Source: Desulfobacteraceae bacterium (GTDB lineage Bacteria; Desulfobacterota; Desulfobacteria; Desulfobacterales; Desulfobacteraceae). Taken from it: DNA of 64,000 bases. Where the stretch lies: positions 38,270-102,269 of the forward strand of contig JADGEQ010000024.1 of the NCBI GenBank assembly GCA_016744295.1, given 5' to 3'. Below are positions 55,289 to 62,716 of the stretch, in pieces (the stretch's first letter is position 1; each line of letters starts with the position of its first letter). A model generated the notes under the pieces. That model ran no database searches, was not told where the DNA came from, and saw only the letters and a program-made list of their open reading frames with translations. The position numbers and the translations under genes were made by a program.

Positions 55289-56284
55289 CTAATGTCCAAG
55301 CGCCTTTACAACTTCATCAACGGCAGGTTTTCCACCGACGGTATCGTAAAATTTCGGCCATACTTTATCCATTGCAATTTTAGACCATTCTTCTTCATTT
55401 TCAATTTCAAGGTATTTGACGCCTTTGCTAATCATGTTCTGTTTGGCTGTTTCAGCCTCGGTAACGCTGAAGAGCAGGTTAAACTGCTGGGCCTCAATAC
55501 CGGCCCGGGTGAACATGGCCTGGTCTTCAGCAGAAAGGGATTTAAAAAATTTCTCACCAAAAATCAGGGGCTGCAGAGAAAAAAGATAATGAACCTCAGA
55601 GGTGAATTTCTGTACTTCATAAAATTTCATTGCATAGTTGGCCACATGGGGGTTGTCCTGTCCGTCAACCACTCTTTGCTGCAAGGCGGTAAAAGTTTCC
55701 GGCCATGCCATGGGGATGGGTTCAGCACCCAGTGCTTTCCAGGTTTCAATCATGATGGCATTTTTGGGAACACGAATCTTAAGACCTTTCAGGTCCGCCA
55801 GTGTGGTGACCGGTTTTTTGGAGTTTGTAAGAACCCGGAAATTTGAATATCCCCATCCCATGAGACGAACACCCGCCTCTTTGATCAGGATTTTTCTCCA
55901 TTTATCACCGAGATCCCCAGTGGTTACTTTTACAGCATCATTAAAATTTTGCATGAGATAGGGAAGAGTTAAAACGCCAACGGATTTGGCAAAGGGGGTA
56001 ATATTGTTAATGGCAACAACAGCGCCGTCAATGGAACCCCGACGGGCGTCCTTTACCATTTTCTGCTCATCACCCAACTGACCTGCAGGAAAAATATCCA
56101 CCTTGTATTTTCCGCCACTGGTTTTTTCCACGATCTCTTTAAACCGGAGGGCCAAAACACCCTGATCGGAATCAAGGGGATCTCCCAGGCCGATTTTCAA
56201 TGTTTTTTCTGCAGATGCAGACATTGGCAAGATCAACGCCATTACAAAAAAGATCATCATACTAAAAATCGTAAATCGTTTCAT
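55289..56284 (-). CDS. dctP: TRAP transporter substrate-binding protein, 331 aa
   Basis: Signal peptide of about 24 residues (MKRFTIFSMMIFFVMALILP...SASA). The start at 56284 was chosen because AGGAGG lies upstream; a longer frame adds implausible residues. Mature protein has the DctP/TAXI-type features 'GLGDPLDSDQGVLALRFKEIV', 'FPAGQLGDEQKMVKDARRGSIDGA', 'KGLKIRVPKNAIMIETWKALGAEPIPM' (with the conserved arginine that binds the substrate carboxylate) and 'VVDGQDNP'. It collects an anionic substrate from the periplasm for DctQM. First gene of the leftward transcript. Confidence 0.9.
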   Translation of the reverse strand: MKRFTIFSMMIFFVMALILPMSASAEKTLKIGLGDPLDSDQGVLALRFKEIVEKTSGGKYKVDIFPAGQLGDEQKMVKDARRGSIDGAVVAINNITPFAKSVGVLTLPYLMQNFNDAVKVTTGDLGDKWRKILIKEAGVRLMGWGYSNFRVLTNSKKPVTTLADLKGLKIRVPKNAIMIETWKALGAEPIPMAWPETFTALQQRVVDGQDNPHVANYAMKFYEVQKFTSEVHYLFSLQPLIFGEKFFKSLSAEDQAMFTRAGIEAQQFNLLFSVTEAETAKQNMISKGVKYLEIENEEEWSKIAMDKVWPKFYDTVGGKPAVDEVVKALGH

Positions 56285-56367
56285 ACTTCCTCCTAAGTTA
56301 AGATATAAATTTTTTTTGTTCGACAACCGATGCTGTTTCACAAAAAACACAGACCCCATATATAAAA

Positions 56368-56394
56368 CCGGCACATGGGAAAAACATGTGCCGG
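56368..56394 (-). terminator. Terminator-like hairpin in the dctP leader
   Basis: CCGGCACATG (56368-56377) pairs exactly with CATGTGCCGG (56385-56394), loop of 7, and on the minus strand TTTTATAT follows. It lies 84-110 bases before the dctP start. No leftward gene ends here, so it may be an attenuator in the dctP leader. It could also terminate stray transcription. Confidence 0.5.
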
Positions 56395-56574
56395 TGATTT
56401 ATACGCTACAGATTTTAATTATAATTCGGAACTTGCTCGTTTTTGGATATTTCGATTTGTTCCTAACCGTGTTCGTGGTCATTTCAGTCTCCATTTGTAA
56501 ACTTTATTCCCAGGGTTTTGGCTCTATTATGATTCGATTTTTAATTTTTACTGGTAAATTTGACATCTGTCAAT

Positions 56575-56612
56575 GATTTTATAAAATAAAATTAATAATA
56601 TTTTATGAAATC
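56575..56612. promoter_or_regulatory. 38-bp palindromic element, copy 2
   Basis: GATTTTATAAAATA (56575-56588), 10 bases, TATTTTATGAAATC (56599-56612). Same halves and same spacing as inside 52033-52072, with one mismatch. It lies between dctP and the MFS gene and may control the divergent dctP operon. Confidence 0.5.
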
Positions 56613-56652
56613 ACCAACAACAAACTTGCCCCGGTTTTCATCATATTTTATA

Positions 56653-56700
56653 TTGACATCACCAACGCCTGAACATAGTATCCTGACTGACCAGTCAGTT
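56653..56700 (+). promoter_or_regulatory. MFS promoter with TetR-type operator
   Basis: TTGACA (56653-56658), 17 bases, TAGTAT (56676-56681) form a good sigma-70 promoter. The palindrome ACTGAC-CA-GTCAGT follows directly (within 56683-56698), overlapping the start of transcription. The core ACTGACCAGTCA recurs before the TetR gene at 60545-60556. Confidence 0.7.
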
Positions 56701-56742
56701 CATCTATTTACGCGTTTCCAAGAGGCAAAAAGGAGAAAAAAG

Positions 56743-57987
56743 ATGCTGGAGAAAAAAGTTCAGGTTTATCCCTACCGCTGGGTGGTGCTCTTTGTTTTCG
56801 CCCTGATTTCTGCAATTATCCAAATACAATGGCTCACCTTTGCATCGGTTGCCCGGGAAGCCAGGAGCTTTTATAATGTATCTGCCCTTCAGATTGATTT
56901 TCTCTCCCTGATCTTCATGGGGGTGTTTCTACTGGTCTGTATTCCCGCCTCCTATATTATTGACAAATTTGGGATTCGCATAGGCCTGGGGATAGGGGCT
57001 GCTCTGACCGGAATTTTTGGGCTCATGAAAGGCGTTTTCCCCTATGATTATACCCTTGTGGTCATTGCCCAGACAGGGCTTGCCGTTGCCCAGCCCTTCA
57101 TTTTGAATGCCGCGACAAGGGTAGCGGTTCAGTGGTTCCCTCTCCTGGAAAGAGCCCTTGCCGTTGGTATTTCCACCCTGGCCCAATTTTTAGGGATTAT
57201 CATTGTAATGATCTGCACCCCATTTATGATTACCACCAAGATAGAAGGTGTGTATGATCTGTCCTCCATGCTGATGACCTATGGGTTAATTTCCTGTGCA
57301 GGGGCTGTCATCTTGCTTATTTTCCTGAAAGAACGTCCCCCCACCCCCCCTGAAATTATCGAATATAAGGAAGAGATGAACCTTTTCAAAAGTATTAAGC
57401 GAATCTTCGCTCAACCGGATATGAAGTATCTGTTTCTTATTTTTTTTGTCGGCCTCGGGATATTTAATGCCATCAGCACCTGTATAGATCAAATTTGTCA
57501 AACCAAGGGGCTGACCATGGATCAAACCGGTCTTGTCGGCGGCATCATGCTGGTGGCCGGGATTATCGGCGCAGTGATCCTGCCGGTACTCTCGGACAAA
57601 CTAAAAAAACGCAAAATATTCATCTGTATGGCAATGGGTGGGGCAACCCCGGGCATCATTGGCCTGGCCTTTTTCACCCAATATCCCTGGCTTTTGATCT
57701 CCTCTTTTATCCTGGGGTTCTTTCTGCTGGGCGGAGGGGCGCCGGTGGGGTTTCAATATTGTGCAGAGATCACCCGGCCTGCACCTGAATCCATCTCCCA
57801 GGGGCTACTCCTTTTCACAGGTCAGGTATCCGGAATTTTATTCATTGTGTTTATGAATTCTGTGGGAATAACCCTATCCATGATAATATTCATCGGGCTG
57901 GCCCTTGTTAATATTGTTTTGAGCCTGGGTCTCAAGGAATCCGAAATGATCCTGGCCTCCAGACAAAACGATGTAAAACTTATGTAA
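56743..57987 (+). CDS. MFS transporter, 414 aa
   Basis: Twelve hydrophobic segments in two halves. AGGAG before ATG 56743 and the first membrane helix soon after (YPYRWVVLFVFALISAIIQ) argue for this start over one 138 bases upstream. 'YIIDKFGIRIGLGIGAALTG' is the MFS loop motif between helices 2 and 3. The architecture resembles FLVCR-type carriers of organic cations or heme, but the substrate is not predictable. It is preceded by the shared TetR operator, so it is likely induced by the ligand of the TetR regulator at 60664. Confidence 0.85.
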   Translation: MLEKKVQVYPYRWVVLFVFALISAIIQIQWLTFASVAREARSFYNVSALQIDFLSLIFMGVFLLVCIPASYIIDKFGIRIGLGIGAALTGIFGLMKGVFPYDYTLVVIAQTGLAVAQPFILNAATRVAVQWFPLLERALAVGISTLAQFLGIIIVMICTPFMITTKIEGVYDLSSMLMTYGLISCAGAVILLIFLKERPPTPPEIIEYKEEMNLFKSIKRIFAQPDMKYLFLIFFVGLGIFNAISTCIDQICQTKGLTMDQTGLVGGIMLVAGIIGAVILPVLSDKLKKRKIFICMAMGGATPGIIGLAFFTQYPWLLISSFILGFFLLGGGAPVGFQYCAEITRPAPESISQGLLLFTGQVSGILFIVFMNSVGITLSMIIFIGLALVNIVLSLGLKESEMILASRQNDVKLM

Positions 57988-58137
57988 TTTTTAAAATTTC
58001 TCTATATTTTGTGGTTGTAAAATATAATGATACAAGGTTTACAAAATATGAATTTCAGGCAAATTTTTCTTTGGGAACCACTCCTAGGATACACAAAGAG
58101 GGGAACGACCGAAGGGTTGACCTGAAAAGGAGAAAAA

Positions 58138-58788
58138 ATGAGCGTTAAGGTTCAAGAATCGTTTAATTTTTATTCCCACCTGGCAGGCGGTATTGCAGCC
58201 CTTGTGGGAACCATATATTTGGCAAAAGTGGCAAGTCATTCAGCCTCCATGCTGATAACCGCAATTATTTACGGTCTTTCCATTGTATTTCTTTTTTCGG
58301 CAAGCTCTCTGTATCACCGATTCAAAAAGGAAGAAAATGAGCTTTCCTTCTGGCGGAAAATGGACCGGCTGGCCATTTTTTTTATGATTGCCGGAACCTA
58401 TACCCCCATTTGCTACTTTTGCATGGAAGGAAATTGGCGGTGGGGTATGATCGCAATCCAATGGGGACTGGTGGGATTTGGGGTTATTTCACAATTATTT
58501 TTCCCAAGGGCGCCCAGAACCCTTTATGTACTGATATACGTTATCATGGGCTGGGCCACCCTTTTGCCCATGAAAATGGTGTTGGCAAATATGTCTTTGC
58601 TCCAGGAGGTTCTCTTGTTTACCGGCGGGGCAGCCTTTACCCTGGGCGGGCTAATCTATGCCATTAAAAAACCCCGGCTTGTTCCCGGAATATTTAGTTT
58701 TCATGAATTGTTTCATGTTATGATTCTCATTGGCGGTACCCTCCATTATGCCATGATTTATCGGGTCTATGTTGAAATACTTGCCTAG
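58138..58788 (+). CDS. Hemolysin III / YqfA family membrane protein, 216 aa
   Basis: Seven-helix PAQR-like membrane protein with family motifs 'NFYSHLAGGIAALVGTIYL' near the start, 'FLFSASSLYHRF' and 'DRLAIFFMIAGTYTPICYF', ending with 'ELFHVMILIGGTLHYAMIY'. The conserved S, H and D residues suggest a metal-dependent hydrolase or ceramidase-like activity, as proposed for PAQR relatives; the name hemolysin is historical. AAGGAG precedes the ATG. It follows the MFS gene by 150 bases. Confidence 0.9.
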   Translation: MSVKVQESFNFYSHLAGGIAALVGTIYLAKVASHSASMLITAIIYGLSIVFLFSASSLYHRFKKEENELSFWRKMDRLAIFFMIAGTYTPICYFCMEGNWRWGMIAIQWGLVGFGVISQLFFPRAPRTLYVLIYVIMGWATLLPMKMVLANMSLLQEVLLFTGGAAFTLGGLIYAIKKPRLVPGIFSFHELFHVMILIGGTLHYAMIYRVYVEILA

Positions 58789-58851
58789 GCTTACAACACT
58801 TGTAAATCCGTGCTCAGATATGTTTTCCCAACCCGGCAACAGGTATAAAAA

Positions 58852-59766
58852 ATGAAAGCACCTCACCTGACAACACCCAATCTGCCTGCACCTAATCAGT
58901 CAGAAGACAAGAGCAGGTTAGAATGCTCCCATCTTCTTGAAACGGAATACCGCCTCTTTAACAGGGAATATCACACCCATTATTTAGAAGGGGAAACAAA
59001 ACCAAGAGATATCGGCAAACCCTTTCTTCTGCGCAATCCTTCATCAAAAACAGGGATTCTTCTTGTCCACGGATTAATGGCAGCACCCGAGGAGGTTCGT
59101 GAATGGGCCCAATTTTTATATTCTAAGGGATATACGGTATATGCGCCACGCCTTGCCGGACACGGCACCTCTGCTGTGGATCTTTCAACCAGGCGCCATG
59201 GAGAATGGATGAAATCCGTGGACCGGGGAGTTGACATCCTGAAAAGATGTTGTGAGCAAATTGTGATTGGCGGTTTTTCAACGGGTGCCGGACTGGCACT
59301 TTACCAGGCCATCCAAAAGCCCCATACCTTTGATGGGGTTATTTCAGTCTCTGCCCCCCTTAAATTTAAGGGAGTTTCAACAAATTTTGTGGAGATTCTC
59401 CATGCATGGAACAATTTTGCAGACAAACTTGGAATGAAACAACTGGTAAAACAATATGCACAAAACCATCCGGATAACCCCCAAATAAACTATAATCGCT
59501 GTCCCATACAAGGGATTGTGGAGGTAAAATCCCTCATGAAAAACGTATACCGCGCTCTTTCCTCCCTTGATATCCCTTCCTTAATTATCCAGGGCATAAA
59601 CGATCCCAAGGTGGATGGACAAAGCGGGCTCAAAATATTCCGGCAAATCAGCCACCCCCATGCCCATTACAGGGAAATCGATTTTCCTCTCCACGGAATT
59701 GTCCGGGGTCCTGTTGCCCGGGAGGTGTTTGAAGCGGTTGAAATTTTTCTCGATGCCCTGGAATAA
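58852..59766 (+). CDS. Alpha/beta-hydrolase (carboxylesterase/lysophospholipase type), 304 aa
   Basis: Serine hydrolase fold. 'GILLVHGLMAAPEEV' gives the oxyanion HG motif, 'GGFSTGAGLALY' is the nucleophile elbow with the serine (~139), and 'YREIDFPLHGIV' ends with the catalytic histidine (~280). The acid is probably in 'QGINDPKVDG'. It resembles Est30-type carboxylesterases and monoglyceride lipases. Cytoplasmic, no signal peptide. It lies next to hemolysin III and the HAD gene in a lipid-related neighbourhood. Confidence 0.85.
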   Translation: MKAPHLTTPNLPAPNQSEDKSRLECSHLLETEYRLFNREYHTHYLEGETKPRDIGKPFLLRNPSSKTGILLVHGLMAAPEEVREWAQFLYSKGYTVYAPRLAGHGTSAVDLSTRRHGEWMKSVDRGVDILKRCCEQIVIGGFSTGAGLALYQAIQKPHTFDGVISVSAPLKFKGVSTNFVEILHAWNNFADKLGMKQLVKQYAQNHPDNPQINYNRCPIQGIVEVKSLMKNVYRALSSLDIPSLIIQGINDPKVDGQSGLKIFRQISHPHAHYREIDFPLHGIVRGPVAREVFEAVEIFLDALE

Positions 59767-59797
59767 CCCGATGCATTTTCTTCCTTCCAACCACCCT

Positions 59798-60523
59798 TTA
59801 TGAAAACCGATATAGCGGCCAGCCCCGTTTTTCGACAATGGCTGCCAGTTGTTGGGTGGGGTTGATGGCAACAGGATGTCCCACGCTTTCAAGCAAGGGA
59901 AGATCTGAGTGATGGTCTGTGTATGCATGGGATTGTTCAAGGTCAATATCCACCTCCCTGGCAAATTCACGCACAATAAAGCCTTTCTCCTCCTGGGCGC
60001 AGACCTTTCCTAAAACCCTGCCGGTACATTTTCCATTTTTTCCAAACTCAAGACAGGTGCAAAAGATTTTGTCAGGGGCTAGCCGTTTTTCAAAGGGAAT
60101 CAGAATGTGGTGGGTGGTAGCAGACACAAGAACAATGAGATCTCCCTTGTTCCTGTGCTCCTGAATCAATGCCAGGGATTGGGGAATCATCGTTTTTTCA
60201 ACCACCTGACAAAACAACGCCTCTGCCTGTTTCTCCAGCCACTGCCGTGTTCTGCCCCCATAACTTTTTAGATAAACTTTATTTTGGCAGCTAAGGGAGA
60301 TCCACCCCATCCGGTTCAATTGCAGGGCAAAAAGAGTCCGCAATATCCGAACCCAATATACCAATGACCCCTTTCCCTGTTTGAGGATAAATTTAGCTTC
60401 CAATTCCTGGCTGTCCTTGCTGATCAACGTACCGTCCACATCAAAAAAAGCCGCTGTCCTTTTTTTTCCCAATTTGCCTTGATCCCCCTCCTCTCTTAAA
60501 TTTACCAACTTTTTAGTATACAC
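59798..60523 (-). CDS. HAD-superfamily phosphatase (subfamily IB), 241 aa
   Basis: Motif I AAFFDVDGTLISKDS (~24-38) provides the catalytic aspartates, motif II is 'LIVLVSATTHHIL' and motif III/IV 'SHAYTDHHSDLPLLESVGHPVAINP' (~205). The IB subfamily includes phosphoserine phosphatase-like and glycerophosphate/lipid-headgroup phosphatases. Starts with GTG at 60523, or possibly at an internal TTG closer to motif I. It converges on the hydrolase gene and diverges from the TetR gene, whose operator lies 22 bases upstream, so it may be in the same regulon. Confidence 0.82.
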   Translation of the reverse strand: MYTKKLVNLREEGDQGKLGKKRTAAFFDVDGTLISKDSQELEAKFILKQGKGSLVYWVRILRTLFALQLNRMGWISLSCQNKVYLKSYGGRTRQWLEKQAEALFCQVVEKTMIPQSLALIQEHRNKGDLIVLVSATTHHILIPFEKRLAPDKIFCTCLEFGKNGKCTGRVLGKVCAQEEKGFIVREFAREVDIDLEQSHAYTDHHSDLPLLESVGHPVAINPTQQLAAIVEKRGWPLYRFS

Positions 60524-60544
60524 CTTTTAATTGTTTAATTGTAT

Positions 60545-60593
60545 TGACTGGTCAGTTTTTTTAATTGACAGGATTCAGCCCTTAAAATATAAC
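60545..60593 (+). promoter_or_regulatory. TetR operator and promoter
   Basis: TGACTGGTCAGT (60545-60556) is the reverse complement of ACTGACCAGTCA found at the MFS promoter. TTGACA (60565-60570), 17 bases, TATAAC (60588-60593) form a good promoter for the regulator. Located between the divergent HAD and TetR genes, the site could control both. Confidence 0.7.
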
Positions 60594-60663
60594 TGCCATA
60601 TCCTTAAACACCTTTATCCAATGCTAACCTTTTAAACAAGTGAAACAAAGAGCCGTCCATTCC

Positions 60664-61260
60664 ATGAAAAAAGAATTTAAAAAAGACCAAATCCTTGGGG
60701 CTGCCAGCGCTATTTTTTCCCAAAAAGGCTTCCACCAGGCAAAAATGGATGAAATTGCTGTTCTGGCCAAGGTTGCCAAAGGCACCCTTTATTACAATTT
60801 TTCCAGCAAATCCAAACTATTCGCCGCCACAGTTACCCAGGGTCTTAACAAAATAATGACTCAAATCAAAGAAGAACTTGAATCGGATCTGCCCTTTATG
60901 GCCCACCTGAAAGGGCTGATCTCCTGTATTGTCCGCCTCTATATCTCCCATAGTGAAGTGAGCCGAATTTATGCCAATGAAATGTCCAGCAGCATTGATG
61001 ACCAGGTGCTGGTGGAAATCAAAGAAGTTCGAAAGGAATTTATCCAATTCATTGAAGATATTTTGAAAACCGGAGAAGAAAAAGGATATCTAAAACCCCT
61101 GCCCCACCATTTGTCTGCAATGGCTGTGGTGGGCATGGTTGATACCCTTTGCGCAAACCATCTGGATCACCCAGCCGGAAGCCCGGTTGAGCAGATCATT
61201 GATACAATTTTCACCATCCTTTCCACGGGACTTGTGGCAGATAATTCCTTTAATGCTTAA
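60664..61260 (+). CDS. TetR/AcrR-family repressor, 198 aa
   Basis: N-terminal HTH of the TetR type: 'ILGAASAIFSQKGFHQAKMDEIAVLAKVAKGTLYYNFSSKSKLF' contains the family's GTLY-Y-F-SK recognition segment. The C-terminal ligand domain is helical, resembling FadR/AcrR-like regulators. The start at ATG 60664 was preferred; GTG at 60640 is an alternative. It probably represses its own gene and the MFS transporter through the shared palindrome, with the inducing ligand perhaps a lipid or acyl-CoA given its neighbours. Confidence 0.88.
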   Translation: MKKEFKKDQILGAASAIFSQKGFHQAKMDEIAVLAKVAKGTLYYNFSSKSKLFAATVTQGLNKIMTQIKEELESDLPFMAHLKGLISCIVRLYISHSEVSRIYANEMSSSIDDQVLVEIKEVRKEFIQFIEDILKTGEEKGYLKPLPHHLSAMAVVGMVDTLCANHLDHPAGSPVEQIIDTIFTILSTGLVADNSFNA

Positions 61261-61472
61261 AATATGAATCCTTAAAATATGAATGCATAAGCATGGGCTA
61301 TCAGGCTTTAAACCTGAATAGGCTTTAAGCTCTTTGGAAATTTACAAAATTTCAGATGTATTATGGGGGTGAAAATTCAGGAGGACCAATTATCTTTTCA
61401 TAAAAATTTTCTACACAGGTCAATGAACAATATGGTAAAGTCTCCCAAACCAGAGGATAAAAAGGAGGTACT

Positions 61473-62120
61473 GTGGAAAAAGAAAAAAATTGGCTCAATC
61501 GGTTTCTGATCGCCGGATTCATAGTCTTTTCCACTGTCTTTTTAGCCTTCACAAATTCCGAATCTTACACCTTAAGCTGGCTTGTCAAAACCTTTCCCAT
61601 TGCCTGTCTGGCCCTTTTTGCCTTCCTCAATATGCCGGGAAAACGACTAATAGGGGCGGGGCTTGTGTTTTCAGGAATCGGGGATATTTTACTCGAATTG
61701 CCGGTGGAGGGGCTGTTCGAGGCCGGGATGGGGGCTTTTATCCTGGCCCATCTCTGCTATATCTTTTTGTTTTTACGAAAGCCTCGCCTTACTCTGATGA
61801 GAGCCTTGGTCATGGGGGGCATGGCCCTGTTTACTCTGGGATTTTCCGCCAAGCTTTACCCGGCACTCGGGCCCATGAAAGTCCCGATTTTTGTATATCT
61901 CGGCGTCATCCTGGCCATGGGTGTATCCGCCTGCCTGGGGCTTTACACCAACGGTATCATTATCACAGGTGCCGTGCTATTTATTATTTCCGACACCTTG
62001 ATCGCCTATCCCATGTTTATTGCACCCATTGCCCATTCAAGTTTCTGGGTAATGTTTACCTATTATGCTGCCCAGGCCCTGCTAACCTACGGAACCTTGG
62101 AAATGAAACCCCAACGATAG
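61473..62120 (+). CDS. YhhN-family membrane protein (lysoplasmalogenase-like), 215 aa
   Basis: Start is a GTG with AGGAGG seven bases upstream. Eight hydrophobic segments of the YhhN/TMEM86 family are visible, with conserved aspartates in 'SGIGDILLELP' (~70) and 'LFIISDTLIAYPMF' (~175) that are thought to be catalytic in lysoplasmalogenase. It would cleave the vinyl-ether bond of lysoplasmalogens, lipids typical of anaerobes. It stands 210 bases after the TetR gene and ends before a gap without genes. Confidence 0.85.
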   Translation: MEKEKNWLNRFLIAGFIVFSTVFLAFTNSESYTLSWLVKTFPIACLALFAFLNMPGKRLIGAGLVFSGIGDILLELPVEGLFEAGMGAFILAHLCYIFLFLRKPRLTLMRALVMGGMALFTLGFSAKLYPALGPMKVPIFVYLGVILAMGVSACLGLYTNGIIITGAVLFIISDTLIAYPMFIAPIAHSSFWVMFTYYAAQALLTYGTLEMKPQR

Positions 62121-62716
62121 GATCTTAACCGTACCGCCAATATATTGCCGTCCTTTTTGGGTCCGTGATGGTCTCTCGCAGATAATCACGGAGGACATCC
62201 GGTTTGGCATGGTTGCCAGCAACCGTTGAGCAAATTCTCAGACAGACTGGGCAGCACTGACAAAATCGGTTTTAAAATCATTCGGTGTCATTACCAGAAA
62301 GGTCAGAAAGGACTTTTGATATTGAGGGGAAAACAACCATCCAAAAAATTCACAATTGGATTGGTATCCAAACTATTATAGGCTCCAAATACGCCACCTT
62401 CGGATAATAATACTTAACTTCTCCAATCCAATTTTTCGGTCAACAATAACCATAAAAGTGGATTAGCTGAGTGTAACAATATGGGGGGAGAAATCACTAT
62501 CAAAATGGATAATTATTTGGAAACACAACCTATCCTGAAGAGTGTAAATACATACCATGAAAAGCTAACAACATTTCTTTGAAAATTAATTTCAGGTGTG
62601 ATAAAAGTGATTGCTTAATTGAAATACAGATAAAGCATCCCCAGATTACTGGCTTTTTTCAAGATATCGTATGGATATAACGAACTGCTAATATAGCTTA
62701 ATGGATAGAGGATAAG
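62121..62716. other. 600-base region without a recognised gene
   Basis: Reading frames here are short and no ribosome site with a convincing gene is seen. No RNA gene, repeat or strong hairpin stands out. It may hold remnants of a decayed gene. AGAGGATAAG at its right end is the ribosome site of the next gene. Confidence 0.4.

Noticed and set aside
61257..61288. Tandem 15-base repeat (CTTAAAATATGAAT twice)
   Set aside because: Only two copies directly after the TetR stop codon; likely a local duplication without function.
62690..62716. tRNA D-arm-like string (TAGCTTAATGGATAGAGG)
   Set aside because: No acceptor, anticodon or T arm can be built around it; it includes the ribosome site of the next gene.
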